A stretch of 64,000 bases of DNA, from positions 7,378,001 to 7,442,000 of the forward strand of contig NC_079887.1 of assembly GCF_029227915.1 (NCBI RefSeq). The letters are read 5' to 3'. Positions 54,574 through 64,000 of this stretch are shown here, in pieces. The notes under the pieces were generated by a model. It was not told the DNA's origin. It saw only the letters and a list, made by a program, of their open reading frames with translations, and searched no databases. Both the position numbers and the translations under genes were made by a program. The stretch's first letter is position 1. Each line of letters begins with the position of its first letter. This DNA is from Hydractinia symbiolongicarpus (taxonomy: Eukaryota; Cnidaria; Hydrozoa; Anthoathecata; Hydractiniidae).

Positions 54574-57124
54574 GTACAGAGCCTGGCCGTTTTCGCTTAA
54601 GTTATAGTTCAAAGAGTTATTACAAAAAGGTATACATAAATAGGACCAATACTAGAATATCTTTTATTAATTTTAACCTAAAGTTTATACACAAAGCAGA
54701 TGTTTATGTGAAATAGTTTGTAGCGCGAAATTTTTTGCCATTTTTTGGTCATTTATGTAAGTAATATAACAAAAACTTTCTTGCAAATTCCTGCATTTTT
54801 ACAATAAAAACTGCTAAAATTTTACTGAAACAGCTGCACTCTCTATGCAGTGGTTGGCGAAAGGTCCGTCCTGATGCAGTTGATTAGAATATGAATGCTT
54901 ACGCAAGTTTCTCTTTGTTAATTTCGGATTATTTCAAAAATTGGTAAAGATATAAGATAGGTGAATCTTAACCTTAACGTCTTTTTTTACCTTAAGGAAA
55001 TCAATTTTAGCAAAGTCAGCAATTTCTGATAAATTAAACAAAAAAATAATAACATGTTTGTTCTCTCAATTTACACTGCTTTTCAAGGGTTTTTAGAGGT
55101 AAAACGTAAGCTGGTTTCCTAATAATTTTCGCAAAATTCGAGTAAAAATGGTATAAATTAGAGAAAAATTTCATTGACACCTTTCTTCCCGAAATACAAG
55201 GATTTGCTAAATTTACGAAAAATATATATTTTCGTTCTTAAAAAAATACATTCCGCGAAGTATTTTTTTGCAATTTTAATTTATTTCAGGCCTATGTATT
55301 GAGATAAGATAGCCATTGAGATAGGTAGCCTTTCAATGGATTTACTATGAAGTTAAGGTAATGTTTTTGTGGAACATTTGTAGCGAAAATTAGCTGATTC
55401 CCTTAACTACTTTATAATTAGGGTGTGATGATGGTTAAATTGATTTTTTTTTTGCCATAAGGTATATATAAATATTGAGAAGTATTATTACGTATTTTAA
55501 AATAGAAAAGTTTTGTATATATACGTTTCGTTTGTAATTCTTAAAAAAACCTTTTTTAAAAGTTAACATTTCCTGACGTTTTGCTAACGGTTCCTGCTTT
55601 CCCCTGATTTTTGTAACGGATAATAAGCGTATGAAGGGGAAGAAACAGAATATAAGAATTTATTTCGGACTTATTTCTTGAGATAAAATAGCCTATAATT
55701 GAACTTGCTCATATCACAGGCTGGCTATTTGTTTTATCAAGCATAAAAAAAAATAAAAAAAATACCGAGAAAAACTAGTTTTTCGCGAAGATCAACTCAA
55801 GGCAATGTTTTTTGTGGAACATTTGAAGCACAAATTAGCTGATTCCCTTAACCACTTCAAAATTAAGGTGTGAAGATAGTCGAATCGTTTTTGTTTTTTT
55901 GACATAAGCCATATATAAAATTTGAGAAATATTTTTACGAATTTTAAAATAGAAAGTTTTGTACATATATATACGTTTTGTTTGTAATTCTTAAAAAAAC
56001 TTTTTTTTTTTAAAAGTTGACATTTCTTAAGTTTTCTTAACGGTTCCTGCTTTTCCCCGATTTTTTGTAACAAATCATAAACGTATAAACAGGAAGAAAC
56101 AGAGTAACAAGAATTCATTTTAGTAATAAATACATTGTCAGATTATTGTAACACAAATTTCTTTCATAATTACAGCCACTAAACAGTCCAATAAAACATG
56201 AAAATTTTGACTGTATACAAAAAAAAAAAAAAAAAAAAAAATGCAGAAAAATCAAAAGGTACTGAATTTAGACTTGGTGATATTTTTGCGAAATATTATT
56301 TAAACTCGAAATAATATTGCAGTACACGCTCTGAGAAAACAAAGAAATGGTGTACGCCTTCAACAGACACAAAAGTACTACTGTTACATTTTATCAAGTG
56401 CACGATAAAAGGATTGTTTGGACAAAGACACCATCAAAAATAAATATTCGAAAAATTAATAAACATTCGTTAACTCTAACATTTCCCAACTGCTATCTTC
56501 TCGCCCTCCCGAAAGTAAAAAGATTAGAAGTTACAACACAGGGATATAGGGAATATGAATATCGTCATTTGAATATACAATGAATAAATAATTAAAAAAC
56601 TCTACTAGACATTTCCATGAACAATAGATCGAAAGGATGTGTGTTTGAATCGTTCTCTACAAGAAATTAAAACAATTTTGCGGCTTAATAATTTATTTGC
56701 GATTTGACTTAAAAGGTTCAATTTTGTACGAATAGGATAAACAAACACAACAGAATTTCGCGAAAGTATTAAGTTCCGCAAAATGTCACCTCTCTATAGT
56801 CCATATAAACTTAAAAATACGTTAAAGCTTGGAGGAAAGAATTCGTATTCTTTCCTCCAAGGTTAAAGGAATTAATATTTGAGAATTAATTTTCGTGAAT
56901 TTCGCGGATGTTTGTCAACTTTTGCGAAATTAATTCCCATATTTTTTTTTTCTTCTTCAGATCAACTTAGACTTACACACATAATACAAGATGTGAATTT
57001 TAACTGCAACAGCCTTTACTTTATGTCTCAAAGCCTTGAAAAACTGTATTACATTGTCATCAAGAATCCTACTTTACTTTTAAGCCACATCACCCATTTA
57101 ACATAAAAAACAATAAAACCGACA
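54574..57124. other. Intergenic sequence with a ~400-bp tandem duplication
   Basis: Two diverged copies, about 55285-55665 and 55668-56120, share AGCTGATTCCCTTAAC.ACTT, TTTTAAAATAGAAA, GTTTGTAATTCTTAAAAAAA and AACGGTTCCTGCTTT. A poly(A) run lies at 56220-56240. No gene is supported. A 78-codon frame at 56347-56583 has no recognisable feature. Confidence 0.6.
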
Positions 57125-58504
57125 CTAAACAATGTTCTGACGTAATTTAGATAGATTCAATTTCTGTGTGGTGCAATGTGACAATTTCCCGATCATATCT
57201 AACTTCAACAATGGTGCTATTGATGGTCTACCGTGAGCACACTGAAATGGTAAATCGCATTTCGACAATTCCTTCATGATATTATTACATGTGCTCAACG
57301 ATAGCTTGTCCCCAAACTTTATTGCACCGTGACAAGCGTGTGATGCAAGCACCTTGAATATCGTAGTCGAAGACATGTTACATCTTCCACTTGCTGTTCT
57401 TAAATAATTCAACTGCTCTAAAATGAACTCTTTGACTAAATCGCTATTCACTACACTTCCTTTTGCCTCCAGCTGCGACTCACAAACATTTACAAACATT
57501 GCAGGAAGATTTGAAAGTAGCATTTTCTGCATTATTGAATTATTATGCTTTTTCTTCACAACAGAAAAGTTTAATCCAATATCTCCAAACTCTTTTCTGT
57601 AATGCATTACTAGCTCCATATCCTTTTGTTCGAACAAAATATGGGCTGGAGGGTTTAATCGAGTCACTTGATTTTTAATTGACTTTTCAGTCAATTCATT
57701 CTTATAAAACCCTATTTGCTTCAATAGTTTTTCCAATCTTATTCGCTCGTGAGCTGCATGCTGGTCAACTAGAACAAGCATGCTTTCATTCTTCAACACG
57801 CACGCAATGAACTTATCATCGACTTGACCAATCACATCGATAGTATGCAACATTTGCTTGGTGAATGTTACGGTAGAAAAAACTTTATCAAATGCTTTGC
57901 TGCGGGACAATCCCTTTTTAGAAACAACTGAGGGCAATCCAAGAACCTTATCAGATCCTATAATTGGATTAGTCCATGTTTTATCAAGAGGTACCAAAGG
58001 TTTTTGATCAGTAGCATACTCAACAATCTTTCCAGGTGTTATTGTGAGATTCTGTTTCGGTACATCCACTTTATTTAAGAGTGAAAGCGACTGCATGCCA
58101 GGTGTTTTGTCTTTTGCAGAAACAGTCCAACTTCGAGGTTGTACATTTTCACAAAGATTTGAAGTTAAATTTAGCATAGGAGGAGTTGTAGCGATTTTCT
58201 TTTGTAGTTCTCGTCTTGACGCATATGATTTTAACAGAACACCACACATATCAAGCTTTTTACTTGCACATATGTTTTCATATTCAGCCTTAACGCCATT
58301 TGTTGGATTGCTGGGATTGGCATACTGTCCCAAGAAGGCTTTCTTACCAGTAACAGAATCAAATATAAAACTTTGAGTTTTTGATAAATTTTTAGTAGAG
58401 TTTATATTTGGTGTTAAAGTTACATTGGTTTCTGCTTTTCGCTTCAACTGTTGACGCAAATCTACCATCCCTTTTCCTTTTTGTTGACTTGTAATATTAG
58501 ACAT
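57125..58504 (-). CDS. MLH3: MLH3-type MutL C-terminal endonuclease domain, 459 aa
   Basis: Metal-site motifs of the MutL-gamma nuclease are all present: DQHAAHERIRLE (247-258), ACHGAIKFGD (390-399) and CAHGRPSIAPL (422-432). Preceding them is VIGQVDDKFIACVL, and the first ~200 residues are a low-complexity linker. In animals MLH3 pairs with MLH1 and nicks DNA in mismatch repair and meiotic crossover formation. The N-terminal GHKL ATPase is not in this frame, nor did I find it upstream in the window. ATG 58504 lies 14 nt after the Kish-B stop, so this is either the second cistron of one transcript or the last exon of an MLH3 gene whose intron contains Kish-B. Confidence 0.85.
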   Translation of the reverse strand: MSNITSQQKGKGMVDLRQQLKRKAETNVTLTPNINSTKNLSKTQSFIFDSVTGKKAFLGQYANPSNPTNGVKAEYENICASKKLDMCGVLLKSYASRRELQKKIATTPPMLNLTSNLCENVQPRSWTVSAKDKTPGMQSLSLLNKVDVPKQNLTITPGKIVEYATDQKPLVPLDKTWTNPIIGSDKVLGLPSVVSKKGLSRSKAFDKVFSTVTFTKQMLHTIDVIGQVDDKFIACVLKNESMLVLVDQHAAHERIRLEKLLKQIGFYKNELTEKSIKNQVTRLNPPAHILFEQKDMELVMHYRKEFGDIGLNFSVVKKKHNNSIMQKMLLSNLPAMFVNVCESQLEAKGSVVNSDLVKEFILEQLNYLRTASGRCNMSSTTIFKVLASHACHGAIKFGDKLSLSTCNNIMKELSKCDLPFQCAHGRPSIAPLLKLDMIGKLSHCTTQKLNLSKLRQNIV

Positions 58505-58518
58505 CAAATAGCATCTCT

Positions 58519-58743
58519 TTATTTTAAAAACAGAACATAAAACGCCATCGTAAGACATGCGACAGCAACCATCCAATGCAAGCGAATACCAACAATCGAA
58601 GCTTTATAAAACACACCCCAAATTCCTTTCTTCTCTGTAAGAAAAAACTGCTTTAACTTTGGCACTCGCCTAACATAAGCACACGTGCAAATTAATAACA
58701 ACCCAAGGATAATCACACCGTCAAATGAATATGCATTAGTCAT
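58519..58743 (-). CDS. TMEM167B: Kish-B / TMEM167B, 74 aa
   Basis: A 74-residue protein, the usual length for animal TMEM167B. It has MTNAYSFDGVIILGLLLICT at the start, VPKLKQFF and EKKGIWGVFYKASIVGIRLH in the middle, and CLTMAFYVLFLK at the end. Two membrane segments flank a basic loop. Kish proteins are small Golgi or secretory-pathway membrane proteins. Single exon from ATG 58743, complete, no anomalies. The close same-strand MLH3 frame downstream is unusual for an animal gene. Confidence 0.92.
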   Translation of the reverse strand: MTNAYSFDGVIILGLLLICTCAYVRRVPKLKQFFLTEKKGIWGVFYKASIVGIRLHWMVAVACLTMAFYVLFLK

Positions 58744-60389
58744 GATTTACCTAAAAAGGAAGAAACATAAAAATGAAGTAATGACTATCTAAGTTATAGG
58801 AAATTGCAGTGAGTGCTGGTTGCCAAATTATAACTACATGCCAAAAAATCAAGCAAAATATTGCAACATTGTTACTTACTAAATTTACCATTTTATTAAT
58901 ATTTTGTTTTTTAAGGCCATATTTGTGACGCATATGCCTAGGAACAGGGCTGTGAACAATTTTTAACAACGCTTATATATAATACCTCATCATGTGTTGC
59001 AGGGTATTTTAAATAAAAAATAATCTATTATTCTTGCAAGGACTTCAGATTGCGAACGTAACATTTTTTAATGGTGACCTTGGTGAAAATATTTCTTAAA
59101 TAGGTGTTTAGGAAACTTATATATGGTGCCAAATTCAAAACGTTTTCGCCCTTCACATTGCGTAATACAGACCCTGCTTTCATTTACAAAGGCAAAATCA
59201 ATCAATTCGGTGGCAAATTTGCTAAGCCAATTAAATATAGAACCATATTAATTTATTATAATTTATTCTGAAGTGCTCTAAAAGACGATTCCAGTGAGGG
59301 GGTACTCATCCCCAAACACCAAGTGGCTACTGGGATATTGCAGTAGTCTTTTTGGAAATAATTTTTTTAAGTAAGTCTTTAATGTAAAATTGGACATGCA
59401 CATACATAAAAAATTAAAGCTAACTAGGTAGCTGGAAAAAAGTGTTTGTTCTTACACTTTCTCAGCATTATCACCCTTTGCATTTCAGGACGGCACTCGG
59501 CATTTCCTGACAAATTGCTAACCTATTTTTAAAAATATAACTTGCGTCAGCAATTATTGGCAGCAGTAAAATTGTAAAATTTAAAATTATGTGTAGAAGC
59601 AAATTTCTTGGTCTGTTATTTCCAATCCTCCAGTTTGGATAAAGAACTGTTAACGAGGTGGTTAAAGGACAGCACCAGTTTGCAATTCACACAGAGTTGA
59701 TTTAATTTTATCTATTCACAACTTTTCATAGAGTTCAAAGAATTTTCGAAAAAACATTTTCTCACCCATTTTTAATGTATATAAAGTCTTTGACGAGTTT
59801 CAAACCAATATTTTTTGACAAATAAAGTGGTTGAATTGAATTGATAAACTTTAAGTTTTTTCTAATGCTAAAGGGTTCTTAAGTGTTTCAAACAAAGAAT
59901 TAACATACATAGCTTCGTAATAAATAAATGAATATATACACATAATTTATAATCCCTGGCTGTAATTGGGCGATGGCTGTATTATATATGGGCGAACCCA
60001 CACTAGCTACTACCTAGCTAGCTAGCTGTAGCTAGCTACTCCTAAAGTTTAAAATGGATTGTTCTGGCAACCTGCCTTTATTATTCTACCTATCAATTTG
60101 TAAAAGCGGTCTGGCAACTTAAACACTACCGCATGACGTCAAAAATTGACTAGCTAAATAGCTTTTATAGCTTAATCTTTTTTAGCTGACTAGCTAGCTA
60201 ACTAACTAGCTAAAATTAACTATAGCTAAGCTACCTACGCCCGATAGGTATTGACGCTAGGGAGTTTTAAAGTCAGTAAAACTAATTTTGTAATTCGGCG
60301 TGGCTAAAGAACCGGTAAATTTTCAGGTCACATATTCATCTAGACACCATGCTATACGAGGTGCATCCCTCATAAGCCCTCTTTCCAAA
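58744..60389. other. Upstream region of Kish-B and repeat-rich spacer
   Basis: No gene is seen. 60005-60240 is rich in CTAGCTAG/TAGCTAAC runs on both strands, and 59820-59835 has TTGAATTGAATTG. Promoter elements for Kish-B cannot be picked out with confidence. Confidence 0.5.
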
Positions 60390-60637
60390 ATGGCTCTCAT
60401 TGCGGAAGGTCAGTTGTACTCTTCGTTTGAAGAACTACAACAAAAAATTAGCTTGAATAAGCAGAGAAATTATACTGAATTGTGGATAAGGTCTTGTAGA
60501 ACCATTAAGGCAGCGTGGGAAAGGGTTAAAAAAGAATTAAATCCTGATTTGAAAGTATTACGAGTTAAAGTATGCATGTGTTAACGGAGGAAGATTGTTT
60601 GCGAACTTCATCGTAAGTAACTTTTTATTTATTTATG
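60390..60637 (+). pseudogene. ZSWIM-like N-terminal domain exon, frameshifted
   Basis: From ATG 60390 the frame reads SFEELQQKISLNKQ, then LWIRSCRTIKAAWERV and NPDLKVLRVKVCMC, matching the pattern of the N-terminal domain of ZSWIM1/3-type (Mutator transposase-related) proteins. After CMC an apparent 1-nt shift is needed to reach the expected Gly-Gly stretch (GGRLFANFI), which ends at a GTAAGT donor-like site. A partial or decayed transposase-derived gene. No further exons are recognised. Confidence 0.45.
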
Positions 60638-60808
60638 CTTTTTTGTGAGAAGATTCTCCTAAATTGTCAGCTCTTTTATTTTGTAATGCTTTCCAAAGAA
60701 CTATGCAACAAATCCTTGTTGCATAGTTCTATGGAAAAACGCCCCTTTACTATAGCTGTAACATTTTACAGTAATGCAATTCTCACACTTTGTTAGGAAT
60801 TGTGTAAA

Positions 60809-60881
60809 ACTCCAGTGGTCTAAAGATATGATTCTTGTGGGGAATTTCATAAAAGATCCAGGTTCAAATCCTGGCAGAAGT
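60809..60881 (+). tRNA. tRNA-Pro-like sequence, probably a pseudogene
   Basis: A perfect T-arm CCAGGTTCAAATCCTGG and an A-box-like TGGTCTAAAGATATGATTC occur at tRNA spacing within 73 nt, resembling tRNA-Pro. The acceptor stem pairs at about five of seven positions and the anticodon stem-loop is irregular, so it is more likely a pseudogene or SINE-type relic than a working tRNA. Confidence 0.35.
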
Positions 60882-61275
60882 TAATAGGGTTTAAGTTAAT
60901 GCCTCTCTTTCTTCATGCTACTTTGTTTTTTGCAGATACAGTGTGCAAAAGCAGTATTTGGAAATATGGCGTGACAAGTGAATAATATATATTTATTTTT
61001 GATTCTAATTTTAGAATGTTCTCTTTCCATTGCATTTTTTAATCATATATTACTCCAATATCCACTTTTATTTTAGAAGTTACTGATTACTTGTGTTCTT
61101 TAAAAAAACTTTTAACCAGCACTCTAAGAGTATCTCTGAAAAAACCTGGTTCTCTAGCTAAGTATCACTGCAAACAAAACCAGCACTCTAATTTTTACGA
61201 AAAAACCCGGTTCTTCACTGTAAAAACACCGGCACTCAAGTTTACTGTTTTTTACAAAAAAACCCGGCACTTTAA
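60882..61275. other. Non-coding, with degenerate ~60-bp repeats
   Basis: Around 61105-61275 a unit containing CAGCACTCTAA...AAAAAACCCGGTTCT recurs about three times with variation. No gene is seen. Confidence 0.45.
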
Positions 61276-61688
61276 GGCCACCATCAAAAATATGTTGTGT
61301 TCGTGTCCTGAAGACCCCGCAAAAATGAGTCGGTCGGGTGGTTCGGGCGTATTTTCCCCCGGGATTTTCAGATTGGAGCAAGCAAATTCGTTCCCAGGAC
61401 CAAGACAGTATAACGCCACTCGACATCGTTTGTAGACCATTTTTTGCCGCCCTGTAAACCGTCACTGGCCACAGGAGTGCCCTAAAGGAATTAATTTTTA
61501 CCGAAATTAATTGTCGCGAGTTTTTGTCAATTTTTCATAAATTAGTTCTGGCGAAAAAAAATTTCTTTTTGAAAAATATCTCGCGAAATTTTTTCCCGGT
61601 TTATTTTTGACTTACCGACTCAGGTTCTTATTACCAAAAGTGAGTCGGTCGGGGAGGACGTGAACACAACATATTTTTGATGACAGCC
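61276..61688. mobile_element. MITE-like inverted-repeat element
   Basis: CATCAAAAATATGTTGTGTT at 61282 is matched by its inverse ending at 61682. A second paired box (AGTCGGTCGG near 61329 and 61643) is a direct repeat inside. The element is ~400 bp with no transposase. Confidence 0.65.
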
Positions 61689-62143
61689 TAGCTAAGCTTT
61701 AGAGCGCTTTCAGCTTAAAGCACCGGTAGCTCTTATACGCCATTCACGTTGATTATTTAGCAAAAAAACTGCATTGTTGAGATCCAGAAGGTGTACTACT
61801 TTATTCAGTTAACAAATATCATGTCAATTTTTTAAATATCGTTGCGCACATGCCAATTTTAAATTTACCGGTTCTTTAAGCAATTTTAAGTTTAAAGAAC
61901 CAGTACCGGTGCACTAGCCACGTTCTTTGTAATTTGGTCCAAAAACATGACAGGGAATATAACTTGGAATTAATAATGCTAATCATATAAAATATAAATA
62001 AACACTTACTGAATACATACAACAGCTTTCGTCGCCATTACAATCCAACAAGTCAAAAACCAGTATGCTTTTACCGGGATCGACAGTCCGTAACAAGGAC
62101 AGACATCCACGTATGCCACCCTTAATCTGTAAAAAGCATTCGA

Positions 62144-62263
62144 CCACCCTCGTTCCCAGCGTTTTTTGCCATCTGGATAAGAGATGACGTCTCTGATTTA
62201 AAAATATTTTTCGCCGTTATGCCTCGTATTAAAAAGGCAAAAAACACTGGGCACGAGGGTGGG
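62144..62263. mobile_element. Short inverted-repeat element (~120 bp)
   Basis: CCACCCTCGTTCCCAG followed by a TTTTTTGCC box at the left is mirrored by GGCAAAAAAC, then CTGGG and ACGAGGGTGG at the right. A related half-copy with CTGGGAACGAGG is at about 48721. Probably a small foldback element. Confidence 0.55.
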
Positions 62264-62649
62264 TTAGCATCATCAAATTTTAAAAGAAGATACCATATAT
62301 AAACTTTTAAGAGAAACGAGTGGCATATCGTATTGTAATTTTTTAATGTTTTTAGGACCTGGTTTTGAAGGAACTCGTCATGCTGTGTTAGAAATTGCAG
62401 TAATCGACTCGCGGGAGTTTAACCACGTGTTACCTGTGTACCTGTTACCTTACCTATTTTACAGAACCAATTTAACTTGTGCGTAGAAACAATCCGAAAA
62501 ATTGTTTAAATTCCGTTTTATCTTACTACAAGAGTTATTAAGGATTAAAGGTCATGTTTTGTGTTCCAGTCGTCAAAACTAATATTTCATTTTTTTTAAT
62601 TTTATTTTTCGTCCGACAGTTCAACATGTCGTATCATATTTTATTTTAG

Positions 62650-63069
62650 GTGATGTGCTGTTTATACTACAAGGATACCGACCTTTTTCGCCGAGGCCGT
62701 AAAATGTCTTTGTTCCGTGTCCGGCATAACCATTCTTGTCCCCAGAACTCTTTGAGAATAAAACCTCGAAACATTCGAGTTTATCCTAAAGAGCTCTGGG
62801 GTCGAGAATGCGAAAAACTTCTATATCTGTTATACAGATCCATTCTCAATGGCAGAAATAAGGTCAAAGGGATGTCGATCGGAGACTTGTAACACTTTAT
62901 GAGACACGTTGGTATTGATGGTAAAAGACAAAAGAAACCAAACTCTTCCTTAGCGAATCTTACGTTTTTTTAACAAGATGATTTGTTGGGCACAGCTGAA
63001 GTGGAAAAGAATCCACAATGGTGGGCTGATGCTGTATCGCATCCTTTTCCAACACCGTTCTGGGAATAA
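62650..63069 (+). pseudogene. Unrecognised, possibly decayed coding region
   Basis: TTTTAG precedes an 80-codon frame (62650-62892) with PRNIRVYPKELWGRECEKL. After its stop another frame shows HFMRHVGIDGKRQKKPN and, past a TAA, VEKNPQWWADAVSHPFPTPF. The texture looks like broken coding sequence, but I recognise no family and cannot define exons. Confidence 0.25.
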
Positions 63070-63157
63070 TATTTCGAGTCACTTTTTCCCGAATAATAAT
63101 TTTGTCCCTATTGAAATTTATAAAACTATATAATTTTCAGAAAAAAAGGTCTTTTCA

Positions 63158-63182
63158 CTATTATTATTATTATTATTATTAA
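63158..63182. repeat. (ATT)n microsatellite
   Basis: A short run of about seven TAT/ATT units. Confidence 0.85.
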
Positions 63183-63466
63183 AAGACTATATTCTGGCAT
63201 ATCCATATACAAATATACATAGCTCTTCATCCAGAAAATTTTAAACAAGGAGATTAATAAAATTTAAAATATATGTATATATATACATTATGCTTACACT
63301 AAAAGAAATTTCTAATATATATTAAAAAAAATACTAATAATAATATTGTTAAAAGAAACGGACGAGAAAACAAAAACAAAAACAAAAACACAGAAGAGAA
63401 AGTGCGCGATTTGAGTAAGGAAAAGTCAATTAACGCATAACAACAGAATGATCCACAAAAATTTAC

Positions 63467-63898
63467 TTAAATTTCTTTCAGTAAAAATAATTTTGTCTCT
63501 CTTTTAAATGTTATCAGTTTTTTAATCGAGCGAATGTCTTTAGGAAGTCGATTGAAAGACGTAGTTGTTACATCTTCGAAAGTGTTTTTGCGAAGTGATG
63601 TCTTTAATCGAATTTCGTCAGCATTTCGAAGAGTTCTTTTGTGAACAACAATTTCATTTTTCAAATACTTTGGCCAATTATTCTGATGAACACTTTTAAA
63701 GGCTGTGATCATCAAATGCCATTCTCGTCTTTGTTTAATAGGTAACCAACCTAAACGTGTTATATCTTCAGTATGGCTGTACTTATTCCATACAAAGCTG
63801 GCTGCACATATCATCACTTTATGCAGCTTTCGAATTTGGATGGCTGTTAATGGAATATAAACAGTGTCGTTAAAGTCTAATTTTGACAAGACTAGCAT
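63467..63898 (-). pseudogene. LINE reverse-transcriptase C-terminal remnant
   Basis: The minus-strand frame has LVLSKLDFNDTVYIPL, then QIRKLHKVMICAASFVWNKY, WLPIKQRREWHLMITAFK and NRLPKDIRSIKKLITFKRE. This is the typical end of non-LTR (CR1/L2/Rex-like) ORF2 proteins after the RT domain. The palm with its catalytic aspartates is absent (5'-truncated, as usual for LINE insertions, or lying beyond a frameshift upstream). It ends with a stop at 63467-63469. Confidence 0.68.
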
Positions 63899-64000
63899 TT
63901 CAGCTAATTGTTTTCGTCACTATGCGGGTAAGGTTTAAAAGGACAATGTTTAAGGAAAGACAACCAAAGCTCTTATTAATCATACTTTTATTTCTCATTC

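Overview
The window looks like nuclear DNA of an invertebrate animal. It is AT-rich, gene-poor and intron-containing, and it holds animal gene families (tandem death domains, TMEM167B/Kish-B, MutL-homologue MLH3) together with BEL/Pao, Polinton, pogo, LINE and integrase-type transposons. A cnidarian, perhaps a hydrozoan, is my best guess from the overall character. No rRNA or mitochondrial marker proves it.

Layout. 0-3.3 kb: terminal exon of a tandem death-domain gene, then a small inverted-repeat element. 3.4-10.6 kb: a decayed BEL/Pao LTR retrotransposon with a 5' LTR cut short and a complete 3' LTR. 10.6-27.2 kb: a field of segmental duplications carrying two sulfotransferase-like copies, each interrupted by a stop, a decayed reverse-oriented Polinton (11.9-15.3 kb), a further capsid-gene fragment, four copies of a ~150-bp boundary repeat, a copy of the region downstream of the first death-domain gene, and a pogo/Tigger-like remnant. 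27.25-42.35 kb: a nearly complete 15.1-kb Polinton/Maverick (adintovirus-like) element with 362-bp terminal inverted repeats and a TGAGT target duplication, inserted just upstream of a third sulfotransferase-like copy (43.0-43.7 kb). 44.0-47.6 kb: a ~900-bp (ACAG)n array, a decayed integrase-core transposon gene, a 374-bp (TA)n array and a 21-bp minisatellite. 47.6-51.1 kb: no gene seen. 51.1-54.6 kb: a second death-domain gene, modelled as four exons with all introns in phase 1. 57.1-58.7 kb, minus strand: Kish-B followed 14 nt later by an MLH3-type MutL C-terminal endonuclease domain without its ATPase half. 58.8-64 kb: mostly repeats, including a ZSWIM-like exon, a tRNA-Pro-like sequence, two MITE-like inverted repeats and a LINE 3' remnant.

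The Polinton is the richest part. Its recognisable genes form a virus-like module: protein-primed family B DNA polymerase, DD35E integrase, double-jelly-roll-type major capsid protein, probable minor capsid protein and packaging ATPase. Around them lie small membrane proteins of unknown function that are also present, in the same order, in the decayed copy. Three reading frames (integrase, a left-end gene and a coiled-coil membrane protein) are each broken by one in-frame stop. The polymerase carries a near-identical copy of part of its own N-terminal region inside its palm domain. The element therefore looks recent but probably inactive. Both internal convergent gene junctions hold perfect inverted repeats, which may be transcript-end signals.
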